From: Flagellimonas maritima
GTDB lineage: Bacteria > Bacteroidota > Bacteroidia > Flavobacteriales > Flavobacteriaceae
Assembly: GCF_003269425.1 (NCBI RefSeq)
Contig: NZ_CP030104.1
Location: forward strand, 3,133,001-3,197,000
Direction: 5' to 3'
Length of the DNA stretch: 64,000 bases
In this document: piece after piece, positions 9,250 to 17,260 of the stretch
Layout: every line of letters starts with the position of its first letter
Position numbering within the stretch: position 1 is the first letter of the stretch
The notes under the pieces: generated by a model
Told to the model about the DNA's origin: nothing
The model's database searches: none
Seen by the model: the letters and a program-made list of their open reading frames with translations, nothing else
Position numbers and translations under genes: made by a program

Positions 9250-10578
9250 TTATTTTTTGCCAATTTGGAAATATTCAAAACCATTTTTGAGCATACGTGA
9301 ATGATTGTACTGGTTTCGTCCATCAAAAACTATGGGCTTATTTAATTGTTTTTTAAGCTCTTCAAAATCAGGCGACCTGAACTCTTTCCATTCGGTCAAT
9401 AGAATTAAGGCATCGGCATTTTGAAGTACATCGTACTTTGAATTATGATATGAAACATCATTCATATCTTTTAAATAGAAGTGTTGGGCCTCTTCCATGG
9501 CTTTTGGGTCATAAGCTTGAACTTTTGCTCCTCTTTTCACCAATTCTTTTATGATATATATTGCTGGAGCTTCACGCATATCATCTGTTTCCGGTTTAAA
9601 TGCCAATCCCCAAACTGCAAAGACTTTACCAGAGAGATCTTCACCATATTTGGCTATTACTTTATTGGCAATAACCAATTTTTGTTTATCGTTAACATCC
9701 TCAACGGCTTTGATCAAGTTTGGAATATACCCATTCTCCTCGGCAGTTTTCTTTAAGGCCTTTACGTCTTTTGGGAAACATGAACCACCATAACCACTAC
9801 CTGGATAAATAAAACTATAGCCAATTCTACTATCGGAACCAATTCCAATTCTCACCTTGTTCACATCCGCACCAACAAGTTCACAGATATTGGCTACCTC
9901 GTTCATAAATGATATTTTAGTTGCCAGCATAGCGTTTGCAACGTATTTTGTCATTTCCGCGGAGCGAACATCCATGGTAATCAACCTGTCAAGACTGCTC
10001 CTAAAAAATGGCGCGTACAACGTTCTCATTTTTTCAGTGGCCTCTTCATCATCAGAACCAATGACCACACGGTCCGGTTTCATAAAATCACTGATGGCAT
10101 CTCCTTCTTTTAAGAATTCTGGATTGGAAACTACATTGAATTGAATCTTGGCATCGCGATTGTCCAATTGCGATTGTATAGCCTCCTTTACCTTATCTGC
10201 GGTGCCAACAGGAACTGTGGATTTATCTACAATAATTAAAGGGTGGGACATGTTTTCGCCAATTTCCTTGGCAACCTGTAGCACATATTGTAAATCTGCA
10301 GACCCATCCTCGCCCATTGGGGTACCTACTGCGATAAAGGCAATATCGCATTTGTCCAAATGTTTGGAAAGATCCGTGCTAAAACGAAGTGTATCATTTT
10401 CCACATTACGTTTTACCATTTGTTCCAAACCTGGCTCATAAATAGGTATTATCCCTTTTTTAAGACTTTCTATTTTTGCCTTGTCTATATCTATACAGGT
10501 AACCGTGTTGCCCATTTCAGCAAAACACGTACCACTTACTAGACCTACATAACCTGTCCCTATTACGGTTAAATTCAT
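9250..10578 (-). CDS. ugd: UDP-glucose 6-dehydrogenase
   Basis: 442 residues, full length for the family. It converts UDP-glucose to UDP-glucuronate with two NAD. Seen are the N-terminal Rossmann motif VIGTGYVGLVSG (residues 5-16), the KSTVPVGTA block near 119-127 and the catalytic Cys267 in GSGYGGSCFPKD. It lies 2 nt from the TviB-like gene and 7 nt from the TviC-like gene, so the three should be co-transcribed. UDP-glucuronate made here is the substrate of the 4-epimerase encoded just beyond, giving UDP-galacturonate. Confidence 0.95.
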   Translation of the reverse strand: MNLTVIGTGYVGLVSGTCFAEMGNTVTCIDIDKAKIESLKKGIIPIYEPGLEQMVKRNVENDTLRFSTDLSKHLDKCDIAFIAVGTPMGEDGSADLQYVLQVAKEIGENMSHPLIIVDKSTVPVGTADKVKEAIQSQLDNRDAKIQFNVVSNPEFLKEGDAISDFMKPDRVVIGSDDEEATEKMRTLYAPFFRSSLDRLITMDVRSAEMTKYVANAMLATKISFMNEVANICELVGADVNKVRIGIGSDSRIGYSFIYPGSGYGGSCFPKDVKALKKTAEENGYIPNLIKAVEDVNDKQKLVIANKVIAKYGEDLSGKVFAVWGLAFKPETDDMREAPAIYIIKELVKRGAKVQAYDPKAMEEAQHFYLKDMNDVSYHNSKYDVLQNADALILLTEWKEFRSPDFEELKKQLNKPIVFDGRNQYNHSRMLKNGFEYFQIGKK

Positions 10579-10585
10579 TATTAGT

Positions 10586-11584
10586 TTATTTTAGATTTTT
10601 CCAATACCAGTTTACGGCTTCCTGTAATCCACTTTTAATATCGTATTTTGGATTATAGCCTAATAAGTTTTTGGCTTTCTCAACGGATGCCAGTGAATGT
10701 GGTACATCACCTTTTCTGTTTGGGCCATACTCTGGGTTTATGGTATTAATTTTATGATCAAAAGTACTTAAATATTGTTTCAAGATTGATACTAGTTCAT
10801 TTAGATCCGTGCGTTCACCATAGGCCACATTGTATACTGTATTCACTGCTTCTTTAGAAGTGCAGCATATAGCTCTCACGTTCATTTCAATAACATTGTC
10901 TATATACGTAAAATCGCGTGAAAAGGATCCATCACCATTTATTACGGGAGCTTTATGGTTCATTAACTGCATAACAAATTTGGGAATGACGGCAGCATAA
11001 GCTCCATTTGGGTCTTGCTTTCTGCCAAACACATTAAAATAGCGCAAACCTATTGTTTCCAAACCATAGGTCTTGGCAAAAATGTCAGCATAGAGTTCAT
11101 TAACGTATTTGGTAATTGCATACGGGGAAAGTGGTTTCCCTATGTTACTCTCGACTTTGGGCATGCTTTCGGAATCTCCATACGTTGATGAGCTTGCTGC
11201 ATAAATAAACCGTTTGACGTTTGCATCTCTAGCTGCTACCAACATATTTAGGAATCCAGAAACATTTACATCGTTACTGGTTATTGGGTCATTGATCGAT
11301 CTTGGAACCGAACCCAAAGCGGCTTGATGCAATACATAATCTATATTCTCACATGCTTTTTTACAGTCTTCCAATTTTCTTATATCACCTTCTAATAAGG
11401 TAAAGTTCCCATTGGAAAGTAAATGGGATATATTAGACCTTTTTCCTGTAGCAAAGTTATCCAAGCAACTTACGCTATTTCCATTTTCCAATAAGGATTC
11501 ACATAGATTAGATCCTATAAATCCTGCACCTCCGGTAACTAAAATTTTATAATTGGGATTTAGACCTAAAGCATTTATTTTCAT
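10586..11584 (-). CDS. tviC: UDP-HexNAc/HexNAcA 4-epimerase (TviC/WbpP type, extended SDR)
   Basis: 332 residues from ATG at 11584; a TTG seven codons upstream is possible but the ATG gives the usual family N-terminus. An extended short-chain dehydrogenase with NAD motif GGAGFIG at residues 18-24, the SSS patch at 131-133 and the catalytic pair Tyr156/Lys160 (YAITK). HQAALGSVPRS and FNVFGRKQDPNGAYAAV are typical of the WbpP/TviC group, which interconverts UDP-GlcNAc(A) and UDP-GalNAc(A). First gene of the epimerase-ugd-tviB run. Specificity is inferred from subgroup and neighbours. Confidence 0.88.
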   Translation of the reverse strand: MKINALGLNPNYKILVTGGAGFIGSNLCESLLENGNSVSCLDNFATGKRSNISHLLSNGNFTLLEGDIRKLEDCKKACENIDYVLHQAALGSVPRSINDPITSNDVNVSGFLNMLVAARDANVKRFIYAASSSTYGDSESMPKVESNIGKPLSPYAITKYVNELYADIFAKTYGLETIGLRYFNVFGRKQDPNGAYAAVIPKFVMQLMNHKAPVINGDGSFSRDFTYIDNVIEMNVRAICCTSKEAVNTVYNVAYGERTDLNELVSILKQYLSTFDHKINTINPEYGPNRKGDVPHSLASVEKAKNLLGYNPKYDIKSGLQEAVNWYWKNLK

Positions 11585-11802
11585 GGATTGATTTTTCTCG
11601 CGCAAAGATGAATAAAAGTTATGAAAACGGACTTAATTTTATATCAAGTTCCTTTAAATCCGATGAAACGAACATCTGGGTTAAATTTTAGTTTCTGTTC
11701 ACATTTTACGGCACTAAATTTCATTATGAATCCAAGACCAAAAAGATTTTTTTAATTTGTTCGTATATAGTCCCATTAAGTAGAAAGCAGTATTCTTGAA
11801 CT

Positions 11803-12819
11803 CTATATATCGTAGTAAGAAAGATACCATTTTATAAAGGCTTTCACGCCTTTTGATATTGGCGTATTTGGGCGATATTCATAGTCTTTCATAAGTTCGT
11901 CCACATTGGCCCAGGTTTTTTTTACATCCCCTGGTTGCATGGGCAATAATTGTTTTGTTGCTTTCGTTCCAAGTTCGTTCTCGATGTTAGCGATAAAATC
12001 CAAAAGCGGTACAGAATTGTTATTGCCAATATTGTAAACTTTGTATCTAGGCCGGTGTTCAATATTTTTTTCTATAATTCTGACTACACCTTCGGCAATA
12101 TCATTTATATAGGTAAAATCCCTTTCCATTTTACCTTCGTTAAAAACCTTTATTGGATCACCCTTGACTATTGCCTCGGTAAATAAAAACATGGCCATAT
12201 CTGGACGGCCCCATGGCCCATATACCGTAAAAAAGCGAAGTCCCGTAGTAGTAAAACCATACAAGTGGCTGTAGGTGTGTGCCATGAGTTCATTGCTCTT
12301 TTTTGTTGCAGCATAAAGGCTAATTGGATTATCTACATTGTCAGTAGTCTCAAAAGGAATTTTTTCATTGAGTCCGTATACACTGGAACTACTGGCATAT
12401 ACTAAATGTTTTATTTTGTAGTTTCTGACGCATTCCAAAATATTTAAAAAACCAACTATATTACTGTCAACGTATGCTTCTGGATTTTCAAGACTATATC
12501 TCACGCCAGCTTGTGCAGCAAGATTACAAACTACATCAAATTTTTCAGATTTGAATAATTTAGGGAGTTCAACCCTGTCTTCCAGCTGCAAGCGGATAAA
12601 TTTGAAAGACGCTCCAAAAACATCACTAGCAATGATATTTTTGAACAATTCAGCCTTTTTTTTATCGATGCCAAGCTCTTTTAAGCGAGCGTACTTTAGG
12701 TCTGTGTCATAATAATCATTAATGGAATCAAGACCAACGACCGTGTGTCCCTTTTCCGCTAGATTTTTAGCAACATAAAATCCTATAAAACCAGCAGCAC
12801 CTGTAACCAGTATTTTCAT
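11803..12819 (-). CDS. UDP-glucuronate 4-epimerase (extended SDR)
   Basis: 338 residues. NAD motif GAAGFIG at residues 7-13, AAQAGVRYSLENP at 101-113 and catalytic Tyr169/Lys173 (YAATK). The longer insert after strand 2 (NDYYDTDLKYARLKEL) and the AQAGVRYS block mark the CapI/LpsL group, which inverts C4 of UDP-glucuronate to give UDP-galacturonate. Its substrate is supplied by the ugd gene of the next transcript. A gap of about 220 nt separates it from the tviC-like gene, so it may have its own promoter. Confidence 0.88.
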   Translation of the reverse strand: MKILVTGAAGFIGFYVAKNLAEKGHTVVGLDSINDYYDTDLKYARLKELGIDKKKAELFKNIIASDVFGASFKFIRLQLEDRVELPKLFKSEKFDVVCNLAAQAGVRYSLENPEAYVDSNIVGFLNILECVRNYKIKHLVYASSSSVYGLNEKIPFETTDNVDNPISLYAATKKSNELMAHTYSHLYGFTTTGLRFFTVYGPWGRPDMAMFLFTEAIVKGDPIKVFNEGKMERDFTYINDIAEGVVRIIEKNIEHRPRYKVYNIGNNNSVPLLDFIANIENELGTKATKQLLPMQPGDVKKTWANVDELMKDYEYRPNTPISKGVKAFIKWYLSYYDI

Positions 12820-13325
12820 ATTTCAAATTTCAACAAAACTTTTTTTGCGATGCGAAAAAACAATAAAAATTTTTAAATATACTTTTGGAATTTTGATTTA
12901 CTAACAAATAATAATAGTAGAAGAGCACTATTCTTTAAAGATTGTTTTCTTAAATTGAGTGCCAAAGTTTGATTGCTTAATTAGTATTTCAATATATTGA
13001 ATATGAAGTATTTAAATGGACTTGTACATTTTGAAAATATAATCTAACGAGTAATTGGAAGCTATTTTTTGAGGCATCAGAATACCAGCTAAAACTTCAT
13101 ATTTTCTGTATTTTAGCCGAGTATTGATTTTAGTAGGGCAGTTGACCGATTATTTAATGCATTGAGCGAAATATACATTTCTCCAACTGTTTTAGAACTA
13201 ATTTTACATGAATTACTTATTTACCAAACCTAATTGAAATAACCATTTAACTAAATATACACAATAGCTGACCCAACTAGAACTTAAAGTATAAAACTAA
13301 AACTACTATAATAAATACCTCCAAA
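12820..13325. other. Divergent intergenic gap
   Basis: About 506 AT-rich nt between the leftward epimerase gene and the rightward aminotransferase gene. It must contain the promoters of both transcription units. I recognise no coding remnant and no convincing paired promoter boxes. Confidence 0.45.
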
Positions 13326-14456
13326 TTGAAAATTTCAACCCACCAAAAAATATGGCTTTCATCACCACATATGGGTGAAAGTGAACAGCAATACGTAAAG
13401 GAAGCTTTTGATACCAACTGGATAGCTCCCCTTGGCCCTTTTGTAAATCGTTTTGAAAATACTATAGGTGAGTATATTGGTGATGGTGCACAAGTTGCGG
13501 CATTAAGTTCTGGTACAGCAGCAATCCATTTGGCACTCAAGTTGCTCGGTGTCTCCCATGGCGATGAGGTCATTTGCCAAAGTTTCACATTTTCAGCTTC
13601 GGCGAACCCGATTCTTTATTTGGGTGCAACACCAGTATTTGTAGATAGCGAAAACCTTACCTGGAATATATCCCCTGAGTTGTTGGAGAAAGCAATTGTT
13701 GATAGGACAGCGTTGGGGAAAAAACCAAAAGCCATTATTGCGGTTCACTTATATGGTATGCCATATATGGTAGATGAGATAACCAAAATTTCCAAAAAAT
13801 ATGAAATACCTGTCATAGAGGACAGTGCTGAAGCATTAGGTAGCTCGTACAAAAATAAAAAATGTGGAAATTTTGGTGATATCGGAATTCTATCATTCAA
13901 CGGAAATAAGATTATTACGACCTCGGGTGGTGGTGCTTTGATTACAAATGATATTAATGTAAAGAAGAAAGCAGTTTTCTTTGCTACACAATCAAGAGAC
14001 GACGCACCTCATTATCAGCATTCAGAAGTGGGATTCAATTACAGAATGAGCAACGTTTTAGCTGGCATAGGTTGCGGACAAATGGAAGTACTGGACAATC
14101 GAGTAAGTGCTAGAAGAAATAATTTTGATTTTTATAGAAACAATCTTGGTCATTTACAGGAATTAAAGTTTCTGGAAGAGCCTAACGGTTTCTATTCCAA
14201 TAGATGGCTCAGTTGTATCTTGACCCCTTCTTTTGAAATACGGGAAAAAATACGTTTAGGTTTACTTGAGGAAGATATAGAATCAAGACCACTTTGGAAA
14301 CCTCTACATTTACAACCGATTTTTAAAAATTCCCCAAATTTTACGAATGGTACTTCAGAAGAATTATTTGAGCGAGGACTTTGTCTTCCGAGCGGTTCCA
14401 ATTTAAATTCTGAAGATTTAGACAGAATAGTCTATACCTTAAAAAAAGCCCTATAA
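13326..14456 (+). CDS. DegT/DnrJ/EryC1-family sugar aminotransferase (PglE-like)
   Basis: 376 residues, PLP-dependent. It should transfer an amino group, usually from glutamate, to a UDP-4-keto-6-deoxy sugar. The fold markers are SSGTAAIHLA (residues 61-70), EDSAEALGS with Asp166 contacting the pyridine nitrogen, and the Schiff-base Lys195 in SFNGNKIIT; SSPHMG near the start matches the PglE/bacillosamine group. No in-frame ATG lies upstream of SSPHMG, so the start is taken as TTG at 13326. It overlaps the next gene by 1 nt, and that gene encodes the 4,6-dehydratase expected to make its substrate, which supports the pairing. Confidence 0.88.
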   Translation: MKISTHQKIWLSSPHMGESEQQYVKEAFDTNWIAPLGPFVNRFENTIGEYIGDGAQVAALSSGTAAIHLALKLLGVSHGDEVICQSFTFSASANPILYLGATPVFVDSENLTWNISPELLEKAIVDRTALGKKPKAIIAVHLYGMPYMVDEITKISKKYEIPVIEDSAEALGSSYKNKKCGNFGDIGILSFNGNKIITTSGGGALITNDINVKKKAVFFATQSRDDAPHYQHSEVGFNYRMSNVLAGIGCGQMEVLDNRVSARRNNFDFYRNNLGHLQELKFLEEPNGFYSNRWLSCILTPSFEIREKIRLGLLEEDIESRPLWKPLHLQPIFKNSPNFTNGTSEELFERGLCLPSGSNLNSEDLDRIVYTLKKAL

Positions 14457-16393
14457 TGTTAGAAAAATACTTGACCAAAACAATCTTTAGACATTCGTCA
14501 AAATGGATCGTGCTGTGCATTGATCTTTTAATTGTCGGTATTGCCTTTGTGCTATCTTATTTTATCAGATTCAACTTAACCCTGAATTTTGATGTAAATA
14601 AGTTGTTTGTACAACTTCCCTTCATAATAGGGATGGCTTTTATTTCCTTTCTCGTTACAGGATCATATAAGGGTGTGGTCAGGCATACTGGGGTAAGGGA
14701 CGTATATAATCTATTCAACGCTATTTGTCTATCAAGTGTCCTATCAATTTTTATGGTCATTATCAACAGGCAAATGAATTTTTTGGACGATTTTACTATT
14801 CCCTTGTCAATAATTATAATCCATAGTTTGATTGGATTTGTATCGCTTACCGCTTCAAGGTTCTTGTTTAAAAGTCTTTATTACAATTTGATAAATAAAT
14901 TCAAGGCCTCTAAAAACGTCATTATTTATGGTGCCGGTGAATCCGGAATACTAACCTATAGCGCTATTACCAACCATACTACCAAAAGCGTTAAGGTCGT
15001 GGGCTATGTTGATGGCGATAAACAAAAGGTAGGTAAACATATTAATGGTGTAAAAGTATTTGGGAGCGAAATACTTACTAAAAGCTTTATACAGAGCAAA
15101 GATATATCCGAAGTAATATTTTCAATTCAAAATATTGATCATAAAGAGTTAAGGAAATTGGTGGAAAGCCTCGTCGATTTTCCAGTATTGGTAAAAATTG
15201 TTCCCCCAGTTGAAGATTGGATAAATGGCGAATTGAAAATTTCCCAAATCAAGCAAATTCAAATTGAAGATCTTTTGGATAGGGCCACAATAAATATCGA
15301 TAACTCTAAAATACCTACCGAGCTTGATGACAAGGTAATTTTGGTCAGTGGCGGAGCAGGATCTATTGGTAGTGAGCTGGTAAGACAAATTTGCAAATAC
15401 AGTTACAAATCGTTAATTGTGGTAGACCAGGCTGAATCTGCGTTGTACGATTTACAACAAGAACTGAAACAAAATGGGTTCCATAATTTTGTTGCCATTG
15501 TCGGAGATATTCGGGATAAAAATAGAATGAACCATATTTTTCAGGAATATCGCCCCAATCTGGTTTTTCATGCTGCTGCATATAAGCACGTTCCTTTAAT
15601 GGAATACAATTCATATGAAGCTATAAAAATAAATGTTGCGGGAACCAAGGCTTTAGCTGATTTGTCCTCAAACTATAACGTTGACAAATTTGTATTTGTG
15701 TCTACTGATAAGGCTGTTAATCCTACCAATGTTATGGGAGCCACCAAACGTATTGCAGAAATGTACATCAGTTGCATGCAACAGAAAAGCAAGACCAAGT
15801 TTATAACAACGCGTTTTGGAAATGTTCTAGGTTCAAACGGCTCAGTAATACCGTTGTTTAAAAAACAAATAGAAAAAGGAGGACCGCTTACCGTTACGGA
15901 TAAAAATGTTACGCGTTTTTTCATGACGATTCCAGAAGCTTCACAATTAGTTTTGGAGGCTGGTGCCATGGGGGATGGCGGTGAGATATTTTTATTTGAT
16001 ATGGGAGAATCTGTAAAGATTTTTAATTTGGCCAAGAATATGATTAAATTATCTGGTCTACGCTATCCTGAAGATATTGATATCAAAATTACAGGTTTAC
16101 GACCTGGCGAAAAACTATACGAAGAGCTTTTGGCCAATGGCGAGAACACATTGCCAACATATCATAAGAAAATAATGATAAGCAAGGTAAGAGAGCTAAA
16201 TTATGCACAAGTACAGTCTTATATAGATGAACTTTGTGTCGCGAATATGTTCTTTAAGGAAAATACGGTTCCTTTGATGAAGAAAATTGTGCCGGAATAT
16301 ATCTCGAATAATTCTGAGCTTTGTAAATTGGACGAGGATAAGAGCGTCAAAATCGTTCACAAACGTCAGAACGATGAAATTTTGCATTCTTAA
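14456..16393 (+). CDS. Membrane-bound UDP-GlcNAc 4,6-dehydratase (CapD/PglF/FlaA1 family)
   Basis: 645 residues. Four membrane helices lie in the first about 140 residues, followed by a CoA-binding-like nucleotide domain and a C-terminal SDR domain with GGAGSIGSELV near residue 300, HAAAYKHVPLME and VMGATKR near 426-431. The Met in place of the usual SDR Tyr is normal for long-form PglF/CapD enzymes. It converts UDP-GlcNAc to the UDP-4-keto-6-deoxy sugar used by the aminotransferase just upstream (TAATG overlap of 1 nt). The following Wza/Wzc-like genes lie 28 and 47 nt apart, so this is the start region of an export operon. Confidence 0.92.
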   Translation: MLEKYLTKTIFRHSSKWIVLCIDLLIVGIAFVLSYFIRFNLTLNFDVNKLFVQLPFIIGMAFISFLVTGSYKGVVRHTGVRDVYNLFNAICLSSVLSIFMVIINRQMNFLDDFTIPLSIIIIHSLIGFVSLTASRFLFKSLYYNLINKFKASKNVIIYGAGESGILTYSAITNHTTKSVKVVGYVDGDKQKVGKHINGVKVFGSEILTKSFIQSKDISEVIFSIQNIDHKELRKLVESLVDFPVLVKIVPPVEDWINGELKISQIKQIQIEDLLDRATINIDNSKIPTELDDKVILVSGGAGSIGSELVRQICKYSYKSLIVVDQAESALYDLQQELKQNGFHNFVAIVGDIRDKNRMNHIFQEYRPNLVFHAAAYKHVPLMEYNSYEAIKINVAGTKALADLSSNYNVDKFVFVSTDKAVNPTNVMGATKRIAEMYISCMQQKSKTKFITTRFGNVLGSNGSVIPLFKKQIEKGGPLTVTDKNVTRFFMTIPEASQLVLEAGAMGDGGEIFLFDMGESVKIFNLAKNMIKLSGLRYPEDIDIKITGLRPGEKLYEELLANGENTLPTYHKKIMISKVRELNYAQVQSYIDELCVANMFFKENTVPLMKKIVPEYISNNSELCKLDEDKSVKIVHKRQNDEILHS

Positions 16394-16421
16394 ACGTTAC
16401 TCAAGCAATTAAACTAAACAC

Positions 16422-17213
16422 ATGCGTAAAAAAAACAGTAATAGTTGGATATTTCCATTAGTAACAGTCATAATGTTATTGTCTTCTTGTGCTTCACGAC
16501 AAGACATAATTTATTTTCAAGATGCGGGTAATTTTGAAACTTTGGTAAGTGATAATGCATTCTCTCCTAAATTTAAAGTGGATGATTTGATAAGTATTCA
16601 TGTTTCTACATTGAATCCAGAAGCAAGTGCTCCATTTAATCTTGTGGTAGGTGTTTCCCAAGATGCAGGTTCCAACCCTGGTATAGGTGGGGGACAGCAA
16701 GTAAGTTACCTAGTGGACAAAGACGGAGAAATCGATTTTCCCGTTTTGGGCAAGGTCAAGGTAGAAGGTCTTTCTCAAGAAGAATTACGTGTAAAATTAA
16801 GAAATTTACTCTCTGAATACTTAAAGGATCCCATAATCAATATTCGAATATTGAATTTTACGGTAACCGTTCTAGGGGAGGTTCAGCGCCCCGGCACCTA
16901 TCCGGTTACAGGCGAACAGATTACTATTTTGGAAGCTTTGGGACTTGCAGGAGATTTGACAATCAGGGGTCTTAGGGGAAACATTCTGGTCATTAGGGAT
17001 TTTGATGGGACCAAGGTCTACAACAGAATTGATTTGACAAGTAAAAATGCTATGAAATCCCCGGTCTATTATCTTACTCAAAATGATGTTGTATATGTTG
17101 AGCCCAATAATTCTGCTGTTTCATCTTCCAGCTTGGACAGTAGGGTAACAATTGCGATATCGATAGTTTCTCTACTTGTAACTACAAGTGTTATTCTAAT
17201 TACAAGAAACTAA
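16422..17213 (+). CDS. Wza-type polysaccharide export lipoprotein (SLBB domain)
   Basis: 263 residues. Lipobox LLSSC with Cys23, then a Poly_export domain (KVDDLISIHVSTLN onward, VDKDGEIDFPVLGKVKVEGL) and one SLBB/soluble ligand-binding block (GEVQRPGTYPVTGEQITILEAL). A C-terminal hydrophobic helix at about 241-260 (ISIVSLLVTTSVILI) is typical of the short Bacteroidota Wza homologues. It should form the periplasmic/outer-membrane part of the export channel and partner the Wzc-like kinase encoded 47 nt downstream. Confidence 0.9.
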   Translation: MRKKNSNSWIFPLVTVIMLLSSCASRQDIIYFQDAGNFETLVSDNAFSPKFKVDDLISIHVSTLNPEASAPFNLVVGVSQDAGSNPGIGGGQQVSYLVDKDGEIDFPVLGKVKVEGLSQEELRVKLRNLLSEYLKDPIINIRILNFTVTVLGEVQRPGTYPVTGEQITILEALGLAGDLTIRGLRGNILVIRDFDGTKVYNRIDLTSKNAMKSPVYYLTQNDVVYVEPNNSAVSSSSLDSRVTIAISIVSLLVTTSVILITRN

Positions 17214-17260
17214 GCTAAAACTTAAAGACCTCTATCTTATATTCAGATTAACGTAATAAT

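Noticed and set aside
13277..13588. 103-codon minus-strand frame over the aminotransferase start
   Set aside because: Antisense to a conserved coding region and rich in Cys/Ser/Trp from complementary codons; a shadow.
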